From positions 1 to 34,585 of IMG/VR virus record IMGVR_UViG_3300012036_000009: 34,585 bases of DNA; one strand, written 5' to 3'. The translations under genes were made by a program, and so were the position numbers. The notes beneath the pieces were generated by a model. That model ran no database searches. It was not told the origin of the DNA and worked only from the letters and a program-made list of their open reading frames with translations. The DNA is from a virus. Of the stretch, positions 8,248 through 17,040 are shown piece after piece. Position 1 is the first letter of the stretch. Each line of letters starts with the position of its first letter.

Positions 8248-8879
8248 TGGCTGATTTTCACGAGGTTCAGTTCCCAACATCAATCAGCCGTGGGTCCTCA
8301 GGGGGTCCACGGCGTCGCACTGATATTGTGACCCTGCGTTCAGGCTATGAAGAGCGGAACTCGGTGTGGGCGGACAGCCGTCGTGAATACGACGCTGGCT
8401 TGGGCATTCGCGACATTGACGACCTGCACGATGTCCTTGCCTTCTTTGAAGCTCGCTTGGGCCGTCTGTATGGCTTCCGGTGGAAAGACTGGGCTGACTA
8501 CAAGTCCTGTGCACCCAACAAGAACCCGAAGCGTGACGATCAAGTGATTGGAACAGGTGACGGAACTGAAACAGCCTTCCAGCTACTCAAGGGTTATACC
8601 TCGGGGCCAACTACCTATACCCGCACCATCAAGAAACCGGTCAGTGGAACGGTCTTGGTCGAAGTGAACGGAGCCCTTATTGACGGTGCTGACTACTCTA
8701 TCAACACTGAAACCGGGATCATCACTTTCGACACAGCCCCGACCAATACACACGTGATCAAGGCTGGATACGAATTTGATGTTCCAGTCCGGTTTGCCAA
8801 TGACCATATCGATGTGACCGTGGACTTGTTCCATGCTGGTCAAATTCCGCAGGTCAACGTAATTGAGGTGAAAGTCTAA
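8247..8879 (+). CDS. distal tail protein, DUF2460/TIGR02217 (GTA gp12-like)
   Basis: 210 residues, the usual size of this family. Diagnostic segments are the N-terminal FHEVQFPTSISRGSSGGPRR, then DIVTLRSGYEERNSVWADSR, EYDAGLGIRDIDDLHDVLAF and FEARLGRLYGFRWKDWADY. The C-terminal half has two beta-rich stretches ending VDLFHAGQIPQVNVIEVKV, which match the family. In the Rhodobacter GTA the homologue forms the distal tail ring beneath the tail tube. It is the first gene of a four-gene GTA-like tip block, joined to its neighbours by overlapping stop and start codons. Confidence 0.92.
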   Translation: MADFHEVQFPTSISRGSSGGPRRRTDIVTLRSGYEERNSVWADSRREYDAGLGIRDIDDLHDVLAFFEARLGRLYGFRWKDWADYKSCAPNKNPKRDDQVIGTGDGTETAFQLLKGYTSGPTTYTRTIKKPVSGTVLVEVNGALIDGADYSINTETGIITFDTAPTNTHVIKAGYEFDVPVRFANDHIDVTVDLFHAGQIPQVNVIEVKV

Positions 8880-9775
8880 TGCCCAAGTCTCTTTCAACCG
8901 GGTTGCAAACCCACCTTGACGGCCGTGCCACCAAAATGGTCTACTGCTGGAAAATCACCCGTAACGACGGGCTGGTCCAGGGCTTCACCGACCATGACAA
9001 CGATCTGACCTTTGACGGGGTGACCTACGAGGCGGCAACCGGGTTCACTGCCTCGCAGTTTGCCTCCAGCATGGGCCTTGCAGTGGACAACTTCGAGGTT
9101 GAGGGTGCTTTGTCCTCCAGCAATATCAACGAGGCTGACTTGGCTGCGGGTCACTATGACAATGCCACCGTGGAAGTCTACTGGGTGAACTGGGGCAATG
9201 TAGCTGAGAGGCATATCAGCAGCAAGGGCTTCATTGGTGAAGTCAAGCGTCATGGGGTTATGTTCTCCGCAGAGATGCGCGGTCTGTCCAATGCCCTTCA
9301 GCAGAAAGTGGGTAGAAAGTATCAGCGCTATTGCAATGCCATTATCGGTGATGCCCGCTGTGGCGTAGACCTCAACAACGCTGCCTATAAAGGAACGGGC
9401 ACCGTTGACAGCGTAAGCAGCAACCGAGTATTCACCGCGACAGGCCTGACGGGCTTTAACGACGATTGGTTCACTGCTGGTATGCTGAATTGGACTGCAG
9501 GAGCCAATGATACAGCCGGCATGGAGGTCAAACTTCATGACTTTACGAGCGGGGTGGTTACCATTGAGCTTTGGCAGCCCATGCCTTCCACCATCGCTGT
9601 CTCAGACACCTTTACCATTACAGTGGGCTGCAAGCAAGACGCAGCGACCTGCAACGAGAAGTTTGACAACATTGCCAACTTCAGGGGCTTTCCGCTTATC
9701 CCTGGACCGGACATGCTGCTGTTCTATCCAAAACTTGGCGACGACAACCTTGACGGGGGCTCGCTGTTTAACTGA
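8879..9775 (+). CDS. baseplate hub, DUF2163/TIGR02218 (GTA gp13-like)
   Basis: 298 residues, typical of the family. Recognisable segments are WKITRNDGLVQGFTDHDND, then VTYEAATGFTASQFAS and FEVEGALSSSNINEADLAAG. The central YQRYCNAIIGDARCGVDL and the C-terminal CKQDAATCNEKFDNIANFRG and GFPLIPGPDMLL also match; the last is the family signature. Paired cysteines in the middle and C-terminal parts are conserved in the family and may bind metal or an iron-sulfur cluster, as reported for the GTA hub; this is inference here. It links the distal tail ring to the tip. The start ATG overlaps the previous stop. Confidence 0.93.
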   Translation: MPKSLSTGLQTHLDGRATKMVYCWKITRNDGLVQGFTDHDNDLTFDGVTYEAATGFTASQFASSMGLAVDNFEVEGALSSSNINEADLAAGHYDNATVEVYWVNWGNVAERHISSKGFIGEVKRHGVMFSAEMRGLSNALQQKVGRKYQRYCNAIIGDARCGVDLNNAAYKGTGTVDSVSSNRVFTATGLTGFNDDWFTAGMLNWTAGANDTAGMEVKLHDFTSGVVTIELWQPMPSTIAVSDTFTITVGCKQDAATCNEKFDNIANFRGFPLIPGPDMLLFYPKLGDDNLDGGSLFN

Positions 9776-9786
9776 GGAGGCCCTAA

Positions 9787-10218
9787 ATGCAAGCGCCGAA
9801 GATCGTAACACTGGCTCGCTCTTGGATCGGCACACCGTATCATAACATGACAGCTGTTAAGGGTCGTGGATGCGATTGCTTGGGACTTCTCCGCGGGGTT
9901 CATGCAGAGGCTTATGGCGATATGGTTGAAGCTCCAAGCTATCGGAGCCGGCCACCTCGCAAAACCTCTGGGCAAGAGACCATGCTTGAGGCAGCAAGAC
10001 ATTACTTGGTCGAGGCCCCCGTTGAGACACGTGGGCCCGCTGTCGTTTTGGTGTTCAGAACCCATCCTAAGCTGGTGGCATGGCATTGCGGCATCATGAC
10101 CACAGAAACGGAGATGGTTCATTCCCATAGCGGCCGCGAGGTCTATGAGGTGACCCTGGGTGAAAGGTGGGAGCCTAAGGTTGTTGCGGCCTTCAAGTTT
10201 CCTGGTATTGAGGACTAA
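9787..10218 (+). CDS. NlpC/P60 peptidase of the tail tip (GTA gp14-like, TIGR02219)
   Basis: 143 residues. The N-terminus IVTLARSWIGTPYHNMTAV leads to the catalytic motif GCDCLGLLRG, in which Cys31 of D-C-x-G is the likely nucleophile. His100 in AWHCGIM is the likely general base and His112 the third polar residue. These are the family's expected catalytic positions. In GTA and related phages the protein is a tail-associated cell-wall peptidase that cuts peptide cross-links when DNA enters the periplasm. An AGGAGG precedes the ATG at 9787. The gene lies between the hub and tip genes, as in GTA clusters. Confidence 0.93.
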   Translation: MQAPKIVTLARSWIGTPYHNMTAVKGRGCDCLGLLRGVHAEAYGDMVEAPSYRSRPPRKTSGQETMLEAARHYLVEAPVETRGPAVVLVFRTHPKLVAWHCGIMTTETEMVHSHSGREVYEVTLGERWEPKVVAAFKFPGIED

Positions 10219-10221
10219 AGC

Positions 10222-13200
10222 ATGGCTACTCTTGCCCTTGGACTTGTAGGCACGGCGATTGGCGCTGGTATTGGCGGGGGTATCACCGTCCTTGGCGCCA
10301 CCCTGACTGCAGCGTCCATTGGCGGTTCGATCGGTGCCTTTGTTGGTGGTATGGTGGACAACATGATTATCGCCGCTCTCACGCCGGCGATCAGAAATGA
10401 GGGTCCTCGACTTCAAGAGATTACCGTGATGCAATCCACAGAGGGGGCCGTAGTGGGCCGTCTCTATGGTATCATGAGAGTTGGTGGCAACCTCATCTGG
10501 TCTTCCCGTTTCAAAGAAACCAAGGCTACTGAAACAGAGAAAGTTGGCGGTAAAGGCGGAGGTGGCGGCGGCGGCCAGAAGGTTGAAACCACTACCTACA
10601 CCTATACTGCATCCTTTGCCGTGGCCTTTGGTGAGGGCAATGGGCGTGTTCAGCTTGGGCGTCTCTGGATGGACGGCAAAGAGGTTGACTTGTCCCTCGT
10701 TTCCACCACATTCTACCAGGGCACTGAAACCCAGTCGCCTGACGCTGTTATTCAGGGCGTAGAAGGCGCTGGCAATACTCCCGGCTTCCGTGGCACAACC
10801 TACATTGTCTTTGAAGACTTTGTCCTAACAGACTATAGCAACCGTATCCCTCAGGTGACAGCCGAAATTATCTCGCCCATTGAAACGCCTGATCCCAATG
10901 ACATCTCCAACATTGGCCGTTCGTTCTGCTTGATCCCTGGCTCTGGCGAGTTCATTTATGGGACAGACGTCTATACTGTTCAGAACGCCTCCGACAACAT
11001 TTTGGGCAATTTCTTTCCCGGCAATTCGTTTACCAACCAAATCGGCGACAGCATTGGCCTGCCTTCGCGTGACGGGGACAAAATTCCAGCCAAATTCATG
11101 AATATGCACAACCAGCAGGGCAATACTGACTTCGTCCGCTCCATGACCCAGCTAGAACTGTTCCAACCTAATCTGGACGCAATCACGCTGGTGGTCGGCT
11201 GGTTTGGGGACGACCTCCGTATTGGCGAATGCGAAATTAAGCCCTACGTTGAGTTCAAAAACAGGAATGGCGTTGTCACTCCTCGCGAATGGAACGTTGA
11301 CGGCTTTGTCCGCTCTGACACGGCAATCCCTGAAGTGGGCCGAGACGACGAGGGCAGTCCCATCTATGGCGGCACACCCTCAGACGACGTTGTGGTTGAA
11401 GCCATTCGATGGCTGAAGGCACGTGGCCATAGGGTCGTGTTTTACCCCTTTGTGTTCATGCACGTTGAAGAGGGTAACACGCTGCCTGATCCGTATAGTG
11501 ACAACGCAGCCGATGTCGGTCAACCAGTCTTCCCCTGGCGCGGCAGGATCACCTGTAGCCCGGCGGCGGGCTTTGCCGGGTCAGTCGATAAGACTGCCGC
11601 CGCAGGCACACAGGTCACTGATTTCTTCACGAGAACTTGGGGCTTCAACCGCATGGTTGAGCACTATGCCCAGCTTTGCGACGATGCTGGCGGAGTTGAC
11701 GCATTCATTATTGGCACTGAGATGGTTGGCACAACGACCATCAGATCGGCTGCCGGAACCTATCCTGCGGTAAGCCGACTGAAGACCCTGGCGGCTACGG
11801 TCAAAGGTATCGTGGGCAGTGGAACCAAGGTGTCGTATGCTGCAGACTGGTCGGAATACCATTCTCATCGCCCGTCTGATGGCTCCAATGATGTATACTT
11901 CCATCTTGATCCACTTTGGGAAGACGCCAACATTGACTTCATTGGGATTGATAACTACCTGCCTGTCTCTGATTGGCGGGATGGTTCTTCGCATTTGGAC
12001 TATGACGCGGACAACGGGGTTGTAACTCCCCACAACATAGACTACCTTAAGTCAAATATCGAAGGCGGTGAACTTTACGACTGGTTCTATGCTAGTCCTG
12101 CTGATCGAGACAGCCAAACGCGCACGCCCATTATTGATAGCTCCGGCAAGCCCTGGGTATTCCGTCAGAAGGACATTCGCAACTGGTGGAGCAATGACCA
12201 TTACAACCGCCCTGGCGGAACAGAAAGTGGTTCTCCGACGGCATACACTCCAAGCACCAAACCCATTTGGTTCACAGAGTTTGGTTGTCCCTGTGTAGAC
12301 AAGGGCACAAACCAGCCCAACGTTTTCTACGATCCCAAGTCTTCTGAGAGCTTCTTCCCGCATTACTCCAACGGATTGCAGGATGAGTATATCTCGCGGG
12401 TCTACGCGGAAGCCATGCTCCAATACTGGCGTGACAACTCTCCTCCGGGTATGCTGGACATTGACAACATGTTCATCTGGTGCTGGGATGCTCGCCCTTA
12501 TCCAGACTACCCCAATCGTCTCGACGTCTGGAGTGACGGGGCGTTATGGCGTTACGGGCACTGGATGACAGGCCGAATTGCTTATCCAGCGCTCCCTCGC
12601 CTGGTTGAGCGGCTCTGTGCCGAAGTCGGCATAACGGACGTTGACACTGAGCGGCTGAACGGCACCCAAGGTCTTGTGAAAGGCTACTTTATCGATGGGC
12701 TTATGGCTCCTCGTGATGCCATTGCGTCTCTGATGACTGGCTTCCAATTCGATGCCTTTGAAAGCGAGGGCAAGGTTAAGTTTGCCCTCAAATCGACAAC
12801 CAGCCTCACTGCCCTGGTTACGGATGATTTTGTCTCCTCTGACAGTGACCCTCTTGGGTTCACGATTACCCGCACCCAAGACACGGAATTGCCCAAGAGC
12901 ATCATTGTGGACTTCATTGATGCGGACAACGACTATGAGGTCTCTTCGCTGGATGCCAAGCGCCACCAAACCACCAATAAGGAAGTGTCGTCCATTCGTC
13001 TGCCTCAGTCGCTGGCTCCGGACTATGTTAAAGGGCTTGCAGACAGTATCCTGCACCAAGCCTGGGTTGCTCGTGAGAGTGGTGCACTGAACTTGCCGCC
13101 TTCATTTTTCAGACTTGACCCAGGTGATGGCATTACGTTCCCGGTCGGCGATCGTGTGGGCCAAGCTCGTATCAGCTCCATTGATACTGGCGAGTTCCGC

Positions 13201-14283
13201 GAGTTGTCTTTCCAGTCGTTTGACCTCAGCCTGTATCAGCTGCCGGTCTATCCGCCACAAACCAAGTCTAGCATTGTTACTCAAGTGCCCGGCTTCCCTG
13301 AGCTTTACGTTCTGGACATTCCGCTCTATTCGGGTAATGAACCGTCTCACTGGTCGCCGAGGCTGGCAGCTTTTGCATCTCCCTGGCCTGGCACCGTTGC
13401 TGTCTACAAGGATGAGGACCCAACTGCCACGCAGGACTGGTTGCTTGCTCGCAGCTTGAACCTCGAAAATGTGATGGGCAACTTGGTGTCTGCAGTCGGC
13501 ACGGGCAAAACGGGCGTGTGGCTTAGGAACCAAACGATCACCGTAAGTCTGCTGGGCGGCACCTTGCCCTCTGAGGACAATGATGTTCGTATCCTCAATG
13601 GCGATCATATCTGTGCAATGCAGAATGATAGCGGGCACTGGGAATTGTTTCAATACAAGACGGCCACTCTCGATGGCAATGGGGACTATGTTCTGTCGGA
13701 CCTTATTCGTGGACAGCTTGGCACTGAATGGGTTATGCACGAGGATGGTTTTTCTGTTGGCAATCCTTTTGTCCTCCTGGAGAACCAGTTTTCCATCAAT
13801 CCGTCTTCGGCGCCTTACCTGCCTCTTACTGCTGGCGATCGTGATGTGCCCCATGACCTTCGGTTCGGCAGCGCCTACAAATCTGTGGACGATGATGCTG
13901 CCTACTTGGAAACCACCTTCACGCACGAAGCCATGGCCAAGAAGCCCTATGCTCCGGCCCAGCTGAAAGCCAAATGGAACCTGGACGTGGACAATGACAT
14001 TGCCATTAGCTGGTTCCGCCGCACTCGCTTTGATGGTGATCCGTGGGAACTGGCTAGCGTGCCCCTCAACGAAGAAGTTGAGGAGTATGAGCTTGAAATT
14101 CTCAACGGTTCGACCGTCGTTCGCGAGGTTACAGGCCTTGCAACGCCGGCGTATACTTACACTGACGCAATGCAGGTGACTGACTTTGGCTCCGCTCAGA
14201 CGACATCTATCAAGTATAGGGTCTACCAGATGAGCTCGGCTGTTGGGCGCGGCATTCCTGCAGAGGAGACGATTGTAAGATGA
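10222..14283 (+). CDS. tail tip/host specificity protein with GTA TIM-barrel domain
   Basis: 1353 residues, like the GTA gp15 megatron. It begins with a glycine-rich hydrophobic segment (about residues 1-50) and a bridging hub-like domain with a GGKGGGGGGG linker near residue 115. A GTA TIM-barrel-like domain spans about 300-770, recognisable by VDAFIIGTEMVGTT, VSYAADWSEYH and NIDFIGIDNYLPVSDW, with WFTEFGCPCVDKG later. A Phage-tail_3-like domain covers roughly 830-990 (YFIDGLMAPRDAIASLM). A C-terminal receptor-binding-like beta region ends with a fibronectin-like segment. It probably closes the tail tube and contacts the cell surface. The stop overlaps the next ATG. Confidence 0.93.
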   Translation: MATLALGLVGTAIGAGIGGGITVLGATLTAASIGGSIGAFVGGMVDNMIIAALTPAIRNEGPRLQEITVMQSTEGAVVGRLYGIMRVGGNLIWSSRFKETKATETEKVGGKGGGGGGGQKVETTTYTYTASFAVAFGEGNGRVQLGRLWMDGKEVDLSLVSTTFYQGTETQSPDAVIQGVEGAGNTPGFRGTTYIVFEDFVLTDYSNRIPQVTAEIISPIETPDPNDISNIGRSFCLIPGSGEFIYGTDVYTVQNASDNILGNFFPGNSFTNQIGDSIGLPSRDGDKIPAKFMNMHNQQGNTDFVRSMTQLELFQPNLDAITLVVGWFGDDLRIGECEIKPYVEFKNRNGVVTPREWNVDGFVRSDTAIPEVGRDDEGSPIYGGTPSDDVVVEAIRWLKARGHRVVFYPFVFMHVEEGNTLPDPYSDNAADVGQPVFPWRGRITCSPAAGFAGSVDKTAAAGTQVTDFFTRTWGFNRMVEHYAQLCDDAGGVDAFIIGTEMVGTTTIRSAAGTYPAVSRLKTLAATVKGIVGSGTKVSYAADWSEYHSHRPSDGSNDVYFHLDPLWEDANIDFIGIDNYLPVSDWRDGSSHLDYDADNGVVTPHNIDYLKSNIEGGELYDWFYASPADRDSQTRTPIIDSSGKPWVFRQKDIRNWWSNDHYNRPGGTESGSPTAYTPSTKPIWFTEFGCPCVDKGTNQPNVFYDPKSSESFFPHYSNGLQDEYISRVYAEAMLQYWRDNSPPGMLDIDNMFIWCWDARPYPDYPNRLDVWSDGALWRYGHWMTGRIAYPALPRLVERLCAEVGITDVDTERLNGTQGLVKGYFIDGLMAPRDAIASLMTGFQFDAFESEGKVKFALKSTTSLTALVTDDFVSSDSDPLGFTITRTQDTELPKSIIVDFIDADNDYEVSSLDAKRHQTTNKEVSSIRLPQSLAPDYVKGLADSILHQAWVARESGALNLPPSFFRLDPGDGITFPVGDRVGQARISSIDTGEFRELSFQSFDLSLYQLPVYPPQTKSSIVTQVPGFPELYVLDIPLYSGNEPSHWSPRLAAFASPWPGTVAVYKDEDPTATQDWLLARSLNLENVMGNLVSAVGTGKTGVWLRNQTITVSLLGGTLPSEDNDVRILNGDHICAMQNDSGHWELFQYKTATLDGNGDYVLSDLIRGQLGTEWVMHEDGFSVGNPFVLLENQFSINPSSAPYLPLTAGDRDVPHDLRFGSAYKSVDDDAAYLETTFTHEAMAKKPYAPAQLKAKWNLDVDNDIAISWFRRTRFDGDPWELASVPLNEEVEEYELEILNGSTVVREVTGLATPAYTYTDAMQVTDFGSAQTTSIKYRVYQMSSAVGRGIPAEETIVR

Positions 14284-14993
14284 CCACTACCAAGCTACTC
14301 ATTCCGGAAATGACCGCCAGTCAGTCCCAGAAGCATGTGACCTTTAACGAGGCTCTGTTCACTCTGGATACTCTGGTTCAACTTGCTGTGCTGGACAAAG
14401 ACTTGTCTGCACCTCCTGGCAGCCCTACGTTGGGCGACAGCTATATTGTGGGTGGCTCTGCCACAGGCAGCTGGCTTGGCAAAGAGAACCAAGTAACCAC
14501 CTATGACGGTGACGGCTGGATTTTCTTTCCACCAAATAACGGCTGGCTTTGCTGGGTCGAAGACGAGGGCGAAGCGTATCGCTACTCCAGTTCGACCTGG
14601 GCAATTTTGTCTGCTACTCCTCGTGTTACCAGTGCGGCAGGCGCGGTATTAGAAATGGGCATTGTTGAGGAAGAACTGACCGGGCTATCAGGTTCGTCAG
14701 TAGATACGACAATTGTTATTCCCAACAGGTGTGTCCTGCTAGGCGTTGCGACCAGAACAACAACGCTTATTACTGGGGCTACTTCCTATGATTGTGGGCC
14801 AACTGGTGGAACAGTAAATGCTTATGGAGGAACACTAGGCGTGGCAGCCACGTCTACAAATATTGGGGTAATAGGGCCCACAGCCTTTTACTCTGACACT
14901 ACTGTCACTCTCACAGCAAACGGAGGCGACTTTACTGCTGGCGCCGTTAGGGTATCCATTCAGTATATCCAGCTTGGCGCAGCAACATCATAG
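14280..14993 (+). CDS. DUF2793 tail-tip accessory/receptor-binding protein
   Basis: 237 residues. Residues 1-110 match DUF2793: LLIPEMTASQSQKHVTFNEA, then LDTLVQLAVLDKDLSAPPG, then GDSYIVGG and GWIFFPPNNGWLCWVED. The family regularly follows GTA-like tip proteins in alphaproteobacterial phages. The C-terminal 90 residues (starting near EMGIVEEELTGLSG) are Gly/Thr/Ser-rich beta sequence with noticeably more A and T in the DNA than the preceding genes. That suggests a separately evolving, perhaps host-range, domain. The ATG overlaps the stop of the tip gene, with GAGGAGA upstream. A carbohydrate- or receptor-binding role is inferred. Confidence 0.85.
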   Translation: MTTTKLLIPEMTASQSQKHVTFNEALFTLDTLVQLAVLDKDLSAPPGSPTLGDSYIVGGSATGSWLGKENQVTTYDGDGWIFFPPNNGWLCWVEDEGEAYRYSSSTWAILSATPRVTSAAGAVLEMGIVEEELTGLSGSSVDTTIVIPNRCVLLGVATRTTTLITGATSYDCGPTGGTVNAYGGTLGVAATSTNIGVIGPTAFYSDTTVTLTANGGDFTAGAVRVSIQYIQLGAATS

Positions 14994-15002
14994 GAGAGCA
15001 AC

Positions 15003-15731
15003 ATGCCCTTTACTGCCTTAGACAACTCCGCCCTTACAAGTTCAGAAGTGCGATCCATTCAAACGCAGCTTCATCAGCTTGGGTTTGATCCCGGGCCGAT
15101 TGATGGTGACTATGGCCCGCACACTGCCTCGGCAATTATCGCCTTCAAGCGTTCGATGGGTCTTCGGGCACGGGCATATGTTGGGCCAAAAACTTGGGAA
15201 ATGCTGCACCAGGGCGAACTCGACTTGGGCAATCAGCACGGCGTCAAAGAGCTTCCCTGGATGGAAGAAATTCGTCGTATGATGAATATGCACGAAGTTT
15301 ATGACAACGACGGCCTTCGCCGCTGGCTAGCTTCAGATGGCCATGCCCTTGGAGACCCGTCGGTTTACCCCTGGTGCGGTGACGCAGTGGAAACGCCCAT
15401 TCGTCTTGCCTTGCCTGACGAGCCAATTCCTAAAAACCCTTACTGGGCTCTAAACTGGCAGAAGTGGGGCATTAGCACCGAGCCCACTTACGGGTGCGTT
15501 ATTTCGATCAAGCGCCCAAGTGGTGGTGGGCACGTTGCGTTCCTGGTCGGCCAAGACAGCTCTCGCTATTACTGCTTGGGTGGCAACCAGTCCAACCGCA
15601 TCCGGGTTTCCCCAATCGAGAAGTCCCGTTTCACGCCGGCAAGCTTCCGCTGGCCCTCCACCTACGACCGTGAGCCAATTGTCCTGCACTGGATGACTTC
15701 GGCAGAGGCAGCAAGCCAGAACGAGGCCTGA
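15003..15731 (+). CDS. endolysin: peptidoglycan-binding plus TIGR02594/CHAP-like domain
   Basis: 242 residues with no signal peptide. Residues about 14-62 form a PG_binding_1 domain (VRSIQTQLHQLGFDPGPIDG, then YGPHTASAIIAFKRS). Residues about 85-230 resemble TIGR02594, a CHAP/NlpC-related hydrolase. Cys125 in YPWCGDAVET is the probable nucleophile and His177 in GGGHVAFLVGQD the probable base. YYCLGGNQSNRIRVSPI is the family's closing segment. It should cut peptidoglycan after holin opens the inner membrane. AGGAGAG precedes the ATG. The adjacent holin and spanin genes support a lysis role. Confidence 0.9.
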   Translation: MPFTALDNSALTSSEVRSIQTQLHQLGFDPGPIDGDYGPHTASAIIAFKRSMGLRARAYVGPKTWEMLHQGELDLGNQHGVKELPWMEEIRRMMNMHEVYDNDGLRRWLASDGHALGDPSVYPWCGDAVETPIRLALPDEPIPKNPYWALNWQKWGISTEPTYGCVISIKRPSGGGHVAFLVGQDSSRYYCLGGNQSNRIRVSPIEKSRFTPASFRWPSTYDREPIVLHWMTSAEAASQNEA

Positions 15732-15732
15732 A

Positions 15733-15993
15733 ATGTCAAAGCCAACAAAGACCTACAAAAGGGAAATTGCGTCGGTTCAGCTGGTTCTGCACTGGATGCT
15801 GGTGATGGGCATTGTCTATGTGGCCATCAACCAAAACGATCGTGACCTCTCTGATCTGGTTACCCTCGCCACTGGCTTGGCTGTGTGGGTCTATGGCTTT
15901 GCTGCCGCGGCCTTTGGTATGGACAGCTGGGCGAAACAGGTACAGCCCCAGCTTCCGCCACAACAGCGACCGCAGAAGGTATTCGATGAATAG
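15733..15993 (+). CDS. putative holin, two transmembrane segments
   Basis: 86 residues. Hydrophobic helices lie at about 14-32 (VQLVLHWMLVMGIVYVAI) and 42-62 (LVTLATGLAVWVYGFAAAAF), separated by a short charged loop. The N-terminus is basic and the C-terminus is polar and proline-rich. Size, topology and position between endolysin and spanin genes match class II holins. It would form the inner-membrane lesion that releases the endolysin. The ATG follows the endolysin stop by one base. The ATG of the Rz-like gene lies in its last codons. No specific holin family is recognised. Confidence 0.8.
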   Translation: MSKPTKTYKREIASVQLVLHWMLVMGIVYVAINQNDRDLSDLVTLATGLAVWVYGFAAAAFGMDSWAKQVQPQLPPQQRPQKVFDE

Positions 15994-16297
15994 GATTTAT
16001 ATCCTTTTGGCTGCTCTGGCCATTATCGGCACGATCACAGGTGGTGCATACCTGAAAGGACGTGCCGACGGCAAATCGGTAGAGCGTGCTGCTCAACAGG
16101 AAGCCATTGATGATCTGAATGCTGACCTGCGAGAGGCTCAAGCTGAACTTGCCGCCCTTGAAACTCAACGGCTCGCAGAAATGGAGGAACTCAACTTGGA
16201 AGTTGACGAACTGAGGAGACTTGCAAATGAAGACCCTGATGCTGATCGCCCTGCCCTTGGTGTTGGGAGCGTGCAGCGCCTCAACTCCCTCCGTTGA
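15986..16297 (+). CDS. Rz-like inner-membrane spanin
   Basis: 103 residues from ATG 15986, which overlaps the holin end and has AGAAGG eight bases upstream. The longer open frame starts inside the holin gene and is not needed. An N-terminal signal anchor (IYILLAALAIIGTITGGAYL) is followed by a long charged coiled coil (AQQEAIDDLNADLREAQAEL onward). This is the Rz layout: type II anchor with a periplasmic coiled coil. It pairs with the lipoprotein encoded in an overlapping frame to fuse inner and outer membranes at lysis. Confidence 0.85.
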   Translation: MNRIYILLAALAIIGTITGGAYLKGRADGKSVERAAQQEAIDDLNADLREAQAELAALETQRLAEMEELNLEVDELRRLANEDPDADRPALGVGSVQRLNSLR

Positions 16298-16517
16298 GGA
16301 ACTGAACATACAGCGGGCGCCAGCATCTCTTTTGCAACCGTGTCCGCGCCCTGTCAACTTGCCTAACCGCGAACTCTCCCAGTCTGAAGTGGAAGACTTC
16401 TGGTTGGTCGACAGGCGGAACCTATTGAACTGCCGAAGCCGTCATGCTGGCTTGGTGAACGAGCACAACGCCACGCTTGACGTTGTATTGGGTCAAAACG
16501 TTGGTTTACCCCGGTAG
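16227..16517 (+). CDS. Rz1-like outer-membrane spanin lipoprotein
   Basis: 96 residues from ATG 16227, supported by GAGGAGA about nine bases upstream. MKTLMLIALPLVLGACSAS is a lipoprotein signal peptide with lipobox L-G-A-C, giving Cys16 as the lipidated residue. A short proline-containing segment (LLQPCPRPVNLP) follows, as in Rz1 proteins. The gene overlaps the 3' end of the Rz-like gene by 71 bases in another frame, the classic overlapping spanin arrangement. The C-terminal half is helical. It should sit in the outer membrane and contact the Rz coiled coil. Confidence 0.88.
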   Translation: MKTLMLIALPLVLGACSASTPSVEELNIQRAPASLLQPCPRPVNLPNRELSQSEVEDFWLVDRRNLLNCRSRHAGLVNEHNATLDVVLGQNVGLPR

Positions 16518-16564
16518 CCTTTTAAGTTACCTATACAATAACCAGCAATGCCGGAGTAACTATC

Positions 16565-16906
16565 TTGTCTGATGAAATAACCTGGATTGTTGGAGTGGCA
16601 TTTACTCTAATCACTATAATTGGAGGCATTATCGCCCGCGACCGCTACATTTTAGGACTTATTTCAAAAAGTCACGAAGACACCGTCCGCGAGGCTCAGC
16701 GCGCAGCAGACAAGCTTGATGATCGCTTAAACCGAGTTAAGGACGACTACGTGCGCCGGGTTGATTTAGATGCACATATTGGACGACTGGACAATAGCGT
16801 TCAAAGTCTTACTAGCGAAATGCGTTCTTCATCCGCCCAAACAAACCAAAGACTTGATGCAATTTTGGCTCATTTTTCAAAAAGTAATTCTACGCCATTG
16901 TCTTAA
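16565..16906 (+). CDS. small membrane-anchored coiled-coil protein
   Basis: 113 residues from TTG 16565, with GGAGT eight bases upstream supporting this start. A transmembrane helix at about 6-23 (WIVGVAFTLITIIGGIIA) is followed by a charged amphipathic region to about residue 105 (REAQRAADKLDDRLNRVKDD and later QTNQRLDAILAHF). The layout resembles small phage membrane proteins placed with lysis genes, such as XhlA-like holin accessories, but no family is confidently recognised. It is the last rightward gene and is somewhat AT-richer than the tail genes, so it may be a recent addition. Confidence 0.7.
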   Translation: MSDEITWIVGVAFTLITIIGGIIARDRYILGLISKSHEDTVREAQRAADKLDDRLNRVKDDYVRRVDLDAHIGRLDNSVQSLTSEMRSSSAQTNQRLDAILAHFSKSNSTPLS

Positions 16907-16986
16907 GCCGCCTGTGAGTTACTCGGCTCCGGAACAGCGCTTAACCGCCTAGGCCACGTGCACCGAAGCTGCACAGATAAGATGCA

Positions 16987-17021
16987 GAAGCCCGGGGGAC
17001 TATGGAAGTCGCCCGGGCTTC
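16987..17021. terminator. hairpin between convergent operons
   Basis: Two 15-base arms starting GAAGCCCGGG pair with a single mismatch around a five-base loop. The hairpin lies between the end of the rightward late genes (16906) and the end of the leftward nrdJ gene (17041). Neither strand has a long U-tract, so termination could be hairpin-dominated or protein-assisted, but the position suggests a bidirectional terminator. The rest of the 134-base gap holds no convincing gene. Confidence 0.65.
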
Positions 17022-17040
17022 GCTCATTCGGCGTCGGCGA

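Noticed and set aside
16908-16966. tRNA-like stretch on the minus strand with a D-arm-like GGCGGTTAAGCGC
   Set aside because: The anticodon stem does not pair, there is no T-arm GGTTCGAATC and no acceptor stem, so neither a tRNA nor a tRNA-derived attachment site is supported.
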